From NCBI GenBank assembly GCA_016808115.1, contig JAEQBH010002178.1, positions 1-64,000 on the forward strand: a stretch of DNA of 64,000 nt. The letters run 5' to 3'. Of this stretch, positions 33,016-45,499 are shown one piece after another. The position numbers and the translations under genes were made by a program. This DNA is from Tetrastigma voinierianum. Taxonomy: Eukaryota > Streptophyta > Magnoliopsida > Vitales > Vitaceae. The notes below the pieces were generated by a model that worked only from the letters and a program-made list of their open reading frames with translations, did no database searches and was not told the origin of the DNA. Each line of letters starts with the position of its first letter. Positions within the stretch are counted from its first letter, which is position 1.

Positions 33016-34170
33016 CATATGAAAATACATGATATGAGGCAGTATTTAGGGCATATCCCCAAAATGATTTAGGAAGATTTGCATGGCTCATCATAGAACG
33101 AACCATATCTAATAGAGTTCTGTTTCTTCTTTCCGATACTCCATTTAATTACGCGTATAAGGTGGAGTTCACAAAGAATTCTATTTTCTTTCGTATTAAT
33201 CTTGAAATTTCGCCTGCGATTCACTCACCCTCGATCTCGAGATCAAGGACTTTAATACTTTTTCCAAGTTGGTTTCAACTTCACTTTTATATTCCTTGAA
33301 CTTTTCAAAGACTTTATCATACTTTAATATGTATACATGACCATATCTTGAATGGTCATCAGTAAACGTGAGGAAGTATGAAAAACCATTTCTTGCTTGA
33401 GTCGACATAGGACCACATACATCAATATGTATGAAACTTAATAACTTAGTAGATCTTTCACCCTTTCCGCAAGAAGTACGTTTTGGTCATCTACTCTAAT
33501 AAACAAGATTCGCATTATCAAAATGATTCATAATCAATGATCCCAAATAGCCATTTTATATATAATTTGTTTATGCTTCTCATTTATATTTACCAAGTCT
33601 ACAATGCCACAGATAAGAATTTCTAAAGATCATCTATTTTTGGCGTTTTTTTTTTTTTGTGTTTATAATGTCGTGATTTTCTAGATCAAGTATATATAAA
33701 ACTATTAGTTAAATTACCAAGAATTCATAAAAACATCAAAGACGATAGAAGAACAACTTTATTCTTCGTAATAATCGTAAACCGTCTAAACTTCAAACAA
33801 AGAATATTATATTTTCGTTAATGTCAGAACAAATAACAATCTTTAGATCTAGAATTAATCCATCGGTAAAGAAAGAGTGTATATTCCTACGCTAATGCAA
33901 AGAATCCTGCTCCATTTCCCACACGTAGGTCCACTTCCCTTTAGCTAATTTACTTTTCTTAGACCCCATATTTATGGGTACAAATATGAGAGATCCGCAG
34001 ATCCCGCATCTAATACCCAAGAGTCGATGAAGTAGAAAGATTTATTTCAATCATAAACATACTATGAAGTTTGATATTGTTTCTTCGTCTATGCTTTCTA
34101 GATAAGCCTTACAATTCCTCTTCCAATGTCCATCCTTTCCACAAGGGTAAAGCAAATATCTTTGGTTTCT
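33016..34170 (-). mobile_element. copia family B, piece B6 (integrase to zinc knuckle), minus strand
   Basis: The minus strand reads MSTQARNGFSYFLTFTDDHS and RYGHVYILKYDKVFEKFKEY, the integrase start (33,408-33,196). A part with LLDMVRS-type text lies at about 33,100-33,060. The protease/pre-integrase region is at 33,600-34,000 and zinc-knuckle DNA at about 34,130. It contains 33,415-33,680, the stretch that B1 lost. Confidence 0.78.
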
Positions 34171-34289
34171 TTTTGATATACTCTCCCACTATTAGAGGAT
34201 GGTTTATATTGATCATAAACAATCACTTCATGTTTTTCATTATACCTAACTTGATTATTCATACATAGCTTAATAAGTATGAAATAAGA
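34171..34289 (-). repeat. family B 3' noncoding scrap
   Basis: A ~120-bp piece of the 3' noncoding region (reverse of about 25,510-25,640) is wedged between minus-strand zinc-knuckle DNA and plus-strand gag. Confidence 0.6.
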
Positions 34290-36405
34290 GCAAATAAGGA
34301 TGCGTGATCGAAACATCTCGATGATTCCGAAAGTGTTCGTTATCCGATGTCGCATCCATGAGTCCCCGATTTATAAGCAACATGAGGATATAATGCTTTG
34401 CAATGCTTAATCACTTAAAGGCATTGTATGATAAAGAATAGAAATGAAAGATATGATATCTCTCAAGAGCTCTTTTCATCTATAAAGATGGGAAGTGGAA
34501 TCTCATTGCAACTACGTGTCAAGATGATCGGACTCATTGAAAAATTAGATAAATCGATTTATGTTGCATCATCAAGCATGATTTGATTTTGCAATTCCTA
34601 CCTCCAAGTTTTTCAAACATTGTGATGAATTTTAACTGACCTGTTGAGACCTCTCCTTACACTACCGTAGCGCAATAAAAGTAATATGTTGCAGACTAAC
34701 TAAAGAAAGGTTATCTTCCCATGTCACATGGGATCTACCTTTCTAAGGACATGTGACCAAAGACAGATGTCGAGGTACATAACATGCAAATGGGTCTTCA
34801 AAAAGAAAACAGACATGGATGGTGCGTTTGATCAAAGCACGACTGGTTGCGTAGGTTGTTCACGGAATATGGTATCGACTATGATGAAAACCTTTCACCA
34901 AAGGGGCGATGAGATTATCGACAGGACAAAGCAAAGATGTAGAGAAGGTTCATACAAAAGGGAGAATATAGTTGATCCATTGACTGGGGTCCTTTGTCTC
35001 GTAAAAACATGATAAATATGTATTTTCATATGGTTTGAAGAATAAACATAATTGGATGTAGTTCATGGATGAAAGCTTATATACTTATTTAACCTATCAG
35101 GTTTTGATTTATGCAATAATAATATGACAAGCTATCATTTTATATAATGTATATTTGATAAAGTCCTTAGAATAATATATTTAATATTCTTAAATATTCT
35201 GAATCGTAGGGTGATAACAATAAAAGGACATTGTTAATGCGGATAGATTAGCACATATGATGATATGAGTAATGTGTTGAGAACAAATTTACCGAATGAC
35301 CCAATGTGCCATTTTCATAAGGTTAGCTATTTGAGTGTCAATGGTATAATTCTATATGATAGTAGTATAATTGATCCTCGACTTTGAGACTCATAAGTAT
35401 ATCTTTAGTGTTGAAATATGCTTTGACTCACCATCTCATACTTGTTACGCTTAAGTGTATGAATAATGAAAGTTTGGTATAATGAAAAACATGAATTGAT
35501 AGCTTATGATCAATATGTGGATCTCATCACTCCTATTGAGCGGAGAGATATCTCAAAGGGAACCACTTGTTAAATGTCAACTCAAAATGCTCAGAACAAA
35601 TACGTCTAGAGATTTGCAAGTTCTAAATTTATTTAAGGCTGATTTTCTAAACAAAATGGTAAAATTAGTACAACCAAAGTTGACACTTACACCTTACTCG
35701 TACTAATAAGAGATATGGGATGTGTGAAAGGAGAATAATTATACTAATCTAGTTCATGCACAGCGAAGTCGATCACTTGACTTTTCCTAACATTCGCGGT
35801 CATGATGTCCGCCAGAGCACCAATCTCGACCTTATAAATATAAATTGATTATCTGTTAGAATTAATGATAAATTAAAGTTGTTTAATTTATCTAATCTTA
35901 GAATTTCTACGACTAAATTGACTTTATCCATGGAGTTTGGTTTTATGTGTATTAAAGCCAATATAAGTCTAAGAATTACACTTATATTTATCACAAAATG
36001 ATTAGGAACCTTAAAGGGTCACATTACAAAAGAATAATCTGGTTAAAACAAAAATAATTATTTGATAATTATAATATTTATGATACTAATTATGAATTAA
36101 TTTATCATAAATATTAGAAATAAATATTAAAATTAATTATGAATTAATTTCTAATATTTATGGAAATTAATTATGAATTAATTAATTATCTTCTCATATT
36201 TATGATAATTAATTATGAATTAATTTCCTATTTATATGGAAATTAAATAATCCTATTTATGAGGATTATTTATGATCGTAAAATCGATCTAAGGATCGTA
36301 AAACTCAAGTTATGATCATGAGATGATTCGAACTAGTATATTAAGCTTCGAAGTTAAATTCCTGGTGGAGGATCCCTTTAGAGTGCCTGTGTGGATCTTG
36401 GGAGT
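34290..36405 (+). mobile_element. copia family B, piece B7 (gag scrap, deleted RT, 3' region, LTR)
   Basis: Gag text at 34,290-34,670 (HLKALYDK and MIGLIEKL in shifted frames) is followed by RT text CKWVFKKKTDMDG and YDEN, the join GDEIIDRTK, and the RNase H tail (34,720-35,050). The 3' noncoding region runs to about 35,935 and LTR sequence to about 36,400, where it is truncated. Confidence 0.75.
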
Positions 36406-37781
36406 TAATACGGTCTAATAAAAATTATGGTTTTACTTTATTGGGTCCAAAAGACCTGGTCAGTACCTATCAAGCCCCCGTCTAATACAAAGATCCGCGT
36501 CAGCCACAAGTCCGAACAATACTTAAACTCAATTAGACCCCAAACTGGCCGCATGTTCATTTATCTTGGACGGTAATCCGACTTGGTTGAGATAATTTAC
36601 TGGGTCCATCAAAGCTCTAATTCTTTAGTTAGATAAGAAATTTTCTCAAAATATAATAATAAAGCCATTGTTATATCCATTACATATTCTTAAACTATGT
36701 TTGATTCTTAAAAGAAAATAAAAAATAAATTTAAATTCAATAATTTATTTCGTGGCTCTCTCTCATTTTAATATATTTCTATATCACTGAAAATTTAAAT
36801 AAGTTAAAAATTTATAAATCATTTCACGAAGGAAAATAAAATAGAGCAAATCCATCTATGTTATTTTATTATTAGTTTAAACTTAATTTATTTATTTTAA
36901 CTCATTAGTATAAAGCTTAAATAAATTTAAACATATAAAAAAATTTTAAATAATTTTATTTATATTTAATTTTCTTTGAAATTTTTTATCCACAACTAAA
37001 CACAAGTAAATCATTTTTTTCGTGTTTTTTTATCTTTTCATATTATTTTCTAGGAGCCAAACACCACCTTAATTTATTATTAAAAACCGTGTATATAACA
37101 TAGAGTTGGCAATTTGAGTACAAATCCACCAAAATTAAGATCGTTCACTTCAAGCCCGCCCAAAAAATCCTGCCAAATTTGATCCAGCTTGAATTGCCCA
37201 TAATCGGGCAAAAAAGAAAATTAGAAGTCCAACTTACTCTTCATCCCAATTATTAAAAAAATTAAATAAATTAAATAAATAAATAAAGAATACCATGAAG
37301 TTTATAACATATTTTGGTTTAAACTATACTTCATCAAAGCTTTTAGGGTCGACCAATAAATTATGTTGGCATATGTTATGGTGATCATTCAATAATTTTT
37401 TTTTTTTTTTAAAAGGGAAAAAGGACATACAGAAAAACTAGGCACATGCAATGTTTAGTAAGATTAGGTTATGTTTCATGATTATGGAAGGACTCATTTT
37501 TTGAAATAAGTTGAATCTATAAAAAATCTTTCATCTATGTTTGCATTTGAATACTTGAATCGACTTTATTTTTTATTTGGATTTTTCTTGTTTATAGAGT
37601 GATTCAAAATAAATAAAAATTTAGGGGTTAGTTGAAAAGCAAATTTATTTTGGTAACATGACTTATTATTGAATTTTTAGTTGAATAGGAATATTATAAA
37701 TATATAATTTAGCTAAAAAGGAAACAGTAATATAATATATAATAGATATATTATTAGAAATGTTTCATAATACTGGTGTTA
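36406..37781. other. AT-rich spacer, no supported gene
   Basis: No coding signal. Near 37,100 the text GAGTTGGCAATTTG and CAAGCCCGCCCAAAA resembles the edge of a decayed hAT-type non-autonomous element, but no second end was found. Confidence 0.35.
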
Positions 37782-38950
37782 TGGGTTGATCGAGCAGTCA
37801 ACCATGATTGAACAGCTGTCAAATACGTGATTTCATTAATATATATTTATTTTATATTTATAGTCTATAAATTAGATATCTCACATAAACCAGTGGACAA
37901 AATTTTCGAATACGATGCCGAAATTTCGCTTAAGCGCTGGTGGAAAGAAATTCAAAATAAAATCGTTAAAAATCGTGAAAATCGCAAAATCAGCGATTTT
38001 TGGCGAAAATCGAAAAAAAAAAAAAAAAAAATCCGATTTTTCTTAAAAATCCGATTTTTCCCGAAATTCAAAGAAATTATACAGTCACTAAGTGAGAAAT
38101 TAAAAACGGCCAACCAAATCTTCAGAATTAAAAAGTATTTCTTAAAATAATCATGCTTGCATTAAAATAAATTATATTTTTCTCTCTACTTCTTCGTCAC
38201 ATCTATCCCTCTCTCCCTTTCTTTATCACTTCTCTTCTCAAAAATATTATCTTTTCCTAAATTCCTCGAACAAAAAATACTTAAAATTTATTTTCGCTGC
38301 TTTCAAACCCATCCAAAATATCTCAAGTTTTGCACCCTTAACTACTAAAGTCTAATGGGAAATGACCATTATATATATATAAACTTTTTATATTATTTTA
38401 TATTTATTGTCTATAATCTTTTTTATAATATTTATTTTATTTTTATTTTACATTATAACTTATAATATTTATAAATCAAATATTAATTAAAAGTGAGTGC
38501 TAAATAAAATAATATCATTTAAAAATTTAAATTATAATATACACATTTTGAATCTCCTCATTATCTACATAATATTTATAATAATAATAACAAAAACAAC
38601 AATAATATCTCTTTAACATAATAATATTTAATAATATATTAAATATAACATATTTAATTTAATAATTACTAATCAATTTGATTTTAATATACCTTAATTA
38701 CATATGAATCATTTCATAATCTATATAATTAAAATATAAAAAAATTTAATAATCGGTATTTTGTAAAAATATCCACCGATATTTTACTGATATTTCCGAT
38801 ATTTCCGATATTTCCGTAAAATCCACCACCGATATATTCGTGCTTACCGATATTTTGATCTCGATATAACCACGGCCAATATATAATTTATATACTATTA
38901 AATTAAAATTATATATATATATATATTATATAAAGATATGTTATAAAAGT
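37782..38950. repeat. repeat copy split by a ~980-bp insertion
   Basis: Flanking parts (37,782-37,896 and 38,879-38,935) match 58,493-58,610 and 58,620-58,675 in order: TTATGGGTTGATCGAGCAGT, then TTAATATATATTTATTTTAT, then AATATATAATTTATATACTA. The ~980 bp between them are absent from the 58-kb copy. The insert has AAAATCG/CGATTTT inverted words at its left and GATATTTCC repeats at its right, as in subterminal repeats of DNA transposons. No clear target-site duplication is visible. Confidence 0.6.
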
Positions 38951-39089
38951 GAGTTTTGGAAGTGAATAGTGTGTTTTAAAATAAAAATACAAAATTTAAC
39001 AAAAAAATGACAAAACTAGTGCTTATCTATCAAAGCTGGTAATGACTGTTGCCTGGCTCGCCTATTGAATTTAAAAAATCGCTAATGGC

Positions 39090-39330
39090 CTGCTAGAATG
39101 ATGGCCATCGATCTTATTAAACCAAATAGTTGCCGGTCCACAACGCTACACCTATCAATCTTACAAATAATCCACTGCATTTCTCCCCCATTTCTTCTTC
39201 CCCTCTCCTCCCGTCCGCTCCTCCTCCAAAGCCTCGCCGCCCCCCCCCCCCCCGGGGACTGCAGCGGTGACCCTCCGACCACCTGACGATGCCAGCCTCG
39301 AATCCTGCAAATCTAATTTCTTCGAGGTTC
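39090..39330 (+). other. possible first exon (5' UTR) of an unidentified gene
   Basis: A pyrimidine-rich, GC-richer block (CTCC/CTTC-rich, a C14 run at about 39,241) is followed by TTCTTCGAG and a GTTCGC donor-like site, then by a T-rich, intron-like stretch with no long meaningful frame. This is typical of plant 5' UTR plus first intron. No coding exon could be linked to it, and a gypsy element begins at 40,264. Confidence 0.3.
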
Positions 39331-40263
39331 GCTCACCCCATTGTTGCGATTGTCTAACTTCTAAATAAAAGGGGATTCTGCATTTCAGTGGTTTCATTTA
39401 GTGGTTTCATTTAGGCTTCGTGGTTTCTGGGAATTCGCTTGGTCGCTTTCGCTTGCACCACGCATCAAGTTTACGCCTTACATAAGAGCAAAGGTGCTGA
39501 AATTAGGTTAATCGCAATTGGTGCTGAAATTAGGTTTTTTGCCACCATAATAATATCCCCGATTCGGGTGCCGAAAATAGGTTTTTTATGGTCCGATTTC
39601 GCTGGTTATTTTCTAATCACTGATCTATTTGCCTCCGCATTTCTTCAATTTCGCTTTCACTTGACAATTTTATTAACTGCATTTGGTGTTATTTTTATGA
39701 GTTTCATTGCTTTTAAAATTCGCAAAGGCGAAACGGCTGTGCTTTGTTTGTTTGTCGACCAATTTGTTCTACTGTTTGATCTTATCCGGTCTCGAATTTA
39801 TTTATTTTGGGAACTTGTTTTTTTGGTCTATTTTCCGCTAATTATCTTTATTTCCTTGTTTTTGCTAATACGACGTTGATCAGAAATGGGTTATGCTCGA
39901 AACTGTTTTTGGTCTCTGTTATGGTTCTTTTCTGCTTATTAGGAGAAAAACAAGTTATATTAGGAGAAAAACTTTATGGTTCTTTGGGTTATGAAAATTC
40001 TGAATGTCAGGTTTCCCATTATTTATATTAGGAGAAAAACATAATTCCTCTCAATTTGAGACATTGAACTCCGTAAATTTTTTTGAACTTCTTTTCTTTC
40101 TCAATTTTAGTTTCAATCAAATGCTGTGGCTTTTTATACGAAAATATCAAATATATTATAAAGATTTTTCTTTGGCTGAGGGAACTCCAAAAATGGTGTT
40201 TCATCTCTATTGAGATATAACCCATTTGAGAGAACACTCTTTCTCATAACCGCCACTTTTATT
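39331..40263. other. T-rich intron-like stretch with short repeats
   Basis: Contains two to three copies of GGTGCTGAAATTAGGTT (39,490-39,580) and three of ATTAGGAGAAAAAC (39,938-40,040). The open frames here read as low-complexity hydrophobic text and I do not accept them as genes. Confidence 0.4.
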
Positions 40264-42035
40264 TGTGACGCCCAAAACTCGGCAGATCCGCGCTGACAAC
40301 CCATTAACTTATGGAATATTCGTGGATGTCGAGTTACCCGACACCACTCATGAAAATTGGCCAAAGTCTCCTTTGTACGAGGAGCTCTACCCAAGGTACA
40401 AACTCGTCCTAACAAGTTTACAAATGACCACACAGCACCACATGCGAAGAAAATAATGCATTACTCGGCCCCGCATCAATACTCACAAATACATCAACTA
40501 TATGCAATAGTTCAAGAGTTAATAAATACACAATATATATTAAAATTCACAATTTAATACATGTTATATATATCAAAGCTACAAGTCTATTTATCGCTGT
40601 TGTTTAAGAGAAGGCCGTCCCAGTAACACTCCTTATAATTAAATGGTGATCCCTCGACAGGTGAGCAGCCCAAGAAGGATACTTTCACCGTGGTTACTCC
40701 TCACCTATGCACATGTCATGGCAAACAATTACATCTCAAGCACCATGAACCTACTTGAATGTCTACATGCCCAAACTCCATGTCTCGAGTCCTCGCACTC
40801 CTTCACACATGCCCAAGCCAATATGATCCAGCTTTCACAACAAAAGTTTTTGTTCTTTGAAACTTACTAATGAGTTCTAAAAATATCGACTACCTCCAGG
40901 CGACTGGGCTGATAACTCTCCGAAATGGGCCATAATCCTCATCCGGGCGATCTGTTGACGTCCCTCCACAATTCTTCGAAAATCTTCCGTCGAAATTCCT
41001 TTCACAAACATTTTCGCTTTGTTTCATTTCATGTCACGACTCACCTCATTATCTGCTACCAAAGGCATATGGGAAATGCATGATGCCAATTCCAACACAT
41101 TCATGCTAATATATTCACATGCATATATGGCAAGATAATACATAAAACATAAGTTATGCAAATTCAATCAATTCTCATCAAAATTAGCTCATGTACAAAT
41201 GGGGTCAAACACGAGCAATTCATTTTGAATCACCTATCCAAACACATTTTCACACCAAAATTTCGTGTTACCATTCACGTGAACTGAAACCCCAAGTTAG
41301 CTGTTCACGACCACACAAATAGAAATTTTCTCCACTTGCCTAAGCTTCGAGACCGACCACAAACTAAAAACAAAGCCCTCGAACATTCCTAACCATTTAT
41401 ACGCGCCTACCAAAGATTAACACAAGTAGGAAAAGATCCCTACCTCTTGGAATTGTCGGAACTCCACCAAATCAATGTCCACGCGTAGCCCTCGCTGCGT
41501 AGATCGACTTTGCTTCTTACTCCGTCGAGAACCGATGGTCCGAATGGCCGCAAATCTAGAGAGAAGGCACACATTCTCTCTCTAAAAACCAGAAAATCCA
41601 GCCACTGCCTCCTTCTGCACGTTTTGGCCTTTTTTCCATTTGAGAAGAAAACTATTTATTGTTTTGTCTTATTCAATAATTCAAAATCTAATTATGTCCC
41701 CTTTGTCTTGATTTTTGATAATGCACACCACTTCGGTCAGGTTCATTGATATCATCTCTAATCATGCAACATGTGTCACATGAGTACATGTAATAGGTGA
41801 CTTTCTTTGTCACATCACATGTCTTCAAACCAATTTTACTAAGACCCATTACTGGGTGCTCAAAACGTGAAACACGGCTCCGAATTTGACGGCCCGACGC
41901 AGTAGCCTGGGGATTAATGGTACGCATTCCAACCGGTGGAACTGCTTCATCATCCGAGATCTATGTACTTCTGATTTTTACCAAAATTACCGCTTTACCT
42001 TTTCTTTAAAAATTGAATTTTCTCTGGTCTTAGCA
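40264..42035 (-). repeat. gypsy 3' LTR (1,772 bp)
   Basis: On the plus strand it runs from TGTGACGCCCAAAACTCGG to GGTCTTAGCA and matches 48,644-50,430 over its length. On the minus strand it starts TGCTAAGACC instead of TGTAAGACC. Confidence 0.85.
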
Positions 42036-42046
42036 TTCTCCTCTTT
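42036..42046 (-). promoter_or_regulatory. gypsy polypurine tract
   Basis: AAAGAGGAGAA on the minus strand lies directly before the 3' LTR start, where plus-strand DNA synthesis is primed. Confidence 0.75.
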
Positions 42047-42449
42047 AAAAGGAATTTCATTCCGAAATTCAAGATAATCATTAACGAAACACATGCATAT
42101 GCACACTACTACGTATGTAAACTAGTCATTTAAGTATTAAACGCCTAAACCAAATACCTTCATCCTAAACAAAGGCGGATAGTTGCCCGCATCGTGTCCT
42201 CGCATCCCACGTGACTCCTCCACCCACGATGCGGCCATATAGCACCCTCACTAGCCTCACCTGGCCTCAAGGCGCCGCAAACCCGATCCCCGCTTCCACA
42301 ACCACACTGGTCCCTCCGAAGGTCCTCACTGTCACTTCTATCTCTCCCAGTCCACTACATGAGCCGGATCCGAGGTACCTCCGAGCATGGAGACGGAACA
42401 CCTCCTGACACCGATGCGGGACTGCAGCCAATCCTGGGCACACTGCGCT

Positions 42450-43300
42450 GCCTACCCCCCTCGAGCATCCCGGCGGCCCAATAAACCCTGGCTGATTCGC
42501 GGCCGCATCACTTCCTTAAGAAGACGTTGATCTCCAACCTCAAACTCTGGTCGACGTCGCACACGCATATCCTTTCGCTTCGCTCCGGTCGCAGAAGACG
42601 ATGTTGTATCAAGCTCACCTTCCGTAGGTGTTCCTAATCGTGACGTGACCATGATAAGCCTTCCCACTCCTACCCAACATAACAAGTGATCTACGGCCTC
42701 CCATACAACGTTCACGCGGTGCCATTCAGATACTATTGGCTGAATCAAGAGTCAGAGGGAGAATCCCACGGCAAATGTTTTTCCCAAGTACTTTATGATC
42801 CGTGACGCATGCTCATGAAGATGTCCCTCTTAACACTCGCGGTCGCCCTCTCCGACCAACCATTTGTCTATTAGTGAAGGCAGGCCCATGGTCACCGCGG
42901 CTCATAGCCTTTTGGAAACTCTTCCAAAAGTGCCGACAACCCTAAGCCGCATCCCACACTATGTGGATACCTGCACTCCATAAAAGCTAGACGATCTCTC
43001 TAATATACAACCTACAGACCTCTCCAATGTGAAGGTAATCCACACTCCACTAGAATGTGTAAGCCACTTCGTGAGCCTGGGCCTACTATCACCCATAACA
43101 AGATTTGGGTGTCCATGTGTCCGTGGCAAGCGGTTCACAAAATCCATCGTGACGTGCTCACTTCCACTCGCCCACCTCCAATGGTCATGTAGCCCACTGG
43201 CCTGCATTTAGCCTTAACCTACTGACATGTGAGACATCGTCGAACAAAGTCCCCTACGTGTCTCTTCACCTCGCCCGCAGTATCGCGACGAAGATCCTGC
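42450..43300 (-). pseudogene. gypsy integrase fragment
   Basis: The minus strand reads WRWASGSEHVTMDFVNRLPR (integrase core start; intact relatives have a tryptophan-rich WKWE-ITMDFV text), then DRLTKW, and further on RRRPEFEVGD, the C-terminal GPY/F-side region. The catalytic Asp of TMDFV is kept. Later parts are broken by frameshifts. Confidence 0.8.
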
Positions 43301-43559
43301 ACGCCAGAAGCACTGGATACACACAAACTGGTGAGCAGTGAAACTCCCTAAGAATCTCCCTCTCTTCAAATCGGCCAACCGGGGGGAACTACTACTCGCC
43401 CTTATAATTTAAGCATTTCCATTTACTGACTACCCATCCTCACCGTACTCGACTATACCTAGCCCCCCGACATGGACACTATCTCCGTCCCGCCCTCGTG
43501 GACTCAATCACTTTACTAAAAAGAGCATTTTTGTAGAAGTACTTAAACTCCCTAACGTA

Positions 43560-43800
43560 CTTCGAGCCCATATATCTGGCCGTACTTCAGCCTCAAACTG
43601 CCCCACAGTCTCGAGCATCTGCCACTCCCGGGAAGCTATACTAGCCAATGCTCCCCGTGACTTCCGACCAGCGCACGAAGCCACTACACTACTTTACCAG
43701 GTGGTGTGTAATGCAGTGAAGTCATAATCCTCTAGAACTCCATCCATCTCGCGTTGCCTCATATCAGGTCCCATGAATATACTTCAAACTTACTACACTA
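43560..43800 (-). pseudogene. gypsy RNase H to integrase connector
   Basis: Broken minus-strand frames give a DY-FTALH-type text and KSRGALASIASREWQML-TVG, then FEAEVRPDIWA. This is the connector between RNase H and the integrase zinc finger in plant gypsy pol. Confidence 0.6.
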
Positions 43801-43814
43801 TTCCTTGTGATCCC

Positions 43815-45453
43815 GTTGAGTGACCCGGCCAACTCGTGAATCTATACGTCTCTGTGATCACGAGATATATACTCAGTAAAAATGGCCACTTAGGTCCTCG
43901 CATCAACACTCATCAAACATATACCCAACTATATTCCTAATAGTTCATGAGTTATAAGATTTCATCAAAATAACCAACCAACTATCTCACATGGTTCAAG
44001 AGTTATACATTACTCTTAATACAAATACATATTAAAATTTAGAATTCTAATACATATTATCCAAAAACATCAAAGCCACAACTCCCCGCTCAAATCGGTC
44101 TCCCAAGAAGATCCGTACTTTCTCGAGCCGTACCCGAAAAAAATGTTCCCTACGGTGAGCTATCGCTCCAGCACTGAAATCAACCCAAAATGGGTTTACT
44201 CTTCTCACCCATGCATATGCAGTCGTACTCCACCGAGGTTCACACCGGCAAATACGATCCCACTGAACGCCTGATATGTCATCCCCACGCCCCGAGTCCT
44301 CGACCGACTTCACACTGCCGCTTCATGTGTGCTAGAGAAAACACCATTTCGTTAAAACAAAACTGTTGTTCTTGAAAATAAACTATCTAATGTCTTTTTG
44401 AAAACATTGACTACCGGCGCTAACGCTACCGGTAACTTCTCTCCAAACAAATACGTCCTTTCATCCGAAATGATCCGTTGTAATCGGCCTCCCCAACCCT
44501 ACTCCCTCCTAAAATCATCCTCGTAGTGGCCTCTTTCTTCAAGAACCATGTTCATTTTCTTTAAAATTCATGTCATTCACTCACACCTAATTTCTAGGTT
44601 ACTCTGATGCATATGAAAATGTACATGCTTCTTTTCAATCATTTTATACCAATATATCAAATATGTATATATGTCTCTAAATTTACAATCACACCACATG
44701 TATCTAATGCTTATCAGTAATCCATCACTCAAACTTAGCTCACTTGCCAACATAAATTTCATCTCTACCTATACACACAATTATATTCCATGGCATCAGG
44801 ACATCATGTTAACACATCAAGCTTATGATTAACCCTATTAATTCTTACACAACTCAAGTCATTCATTTCCCAAAGAACAATTTCAAAGACACAATAGCAT
44901 GGACTTTTTGTCTCAATTCACACAAAATAATCACATACTATTCATGTCACTATTCATGTTACTTACCGACACAAACCCAGACCCGCTTTAACATTCTAAA
45001 TGATAACAAGGTCAGCCTCGTGGGCCCACTCCTCAATTAAACACATCATTTGCTAGCCTCGCTGAACCCACCCATGTACCCATTTCCGGTCTCCTACTCA
45101 CCAAAACACAATTATTTGTCACGATTGGCGCTAAATGTTCCAAAATTCACACTCTACCAAGATTGGATCAAACGGCCACTCACTACTCAAACCATCACAA
45201 GCATTTACAAAACACTTAAACAAGGGGTAAAACAAGTAGGATAAAACCCCTACCTCACGGAGTTTGTCGAAACTCCAACTTTTATGTGTCCACACGTAGA
45301 TCACGTTGCGTGCACCAACTTTAGTCCTCGAATCAATGGACTGACCTCGAAAAGACGAAAAAAATTTTCCTCTTTCCTTTCTCTCCTTTCCTTTCCTTTC
45401 CTTTTTCTTTCTCTTTCTCCTTTTTCCTCTTTTCTTTCCTCCTTACCTAATTG

Positions 45454-45499
<46 letters not shown>

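Noticed and set aside
37827..38150. 107-codon Lys/Ile-rich frame
   Set aside because: It spans the edge of the inserted element and a poly-A run. It is composed of AAAATCG repeats.
39439..39879. 146-codon hydrophobic frame as a membrane protein
   Set aside because: Composition is that of a T-rich intron (Phe/Leu/Ile/Val throughout). Neighbouring frames are open for the same reason, and short direct repeats run through it.
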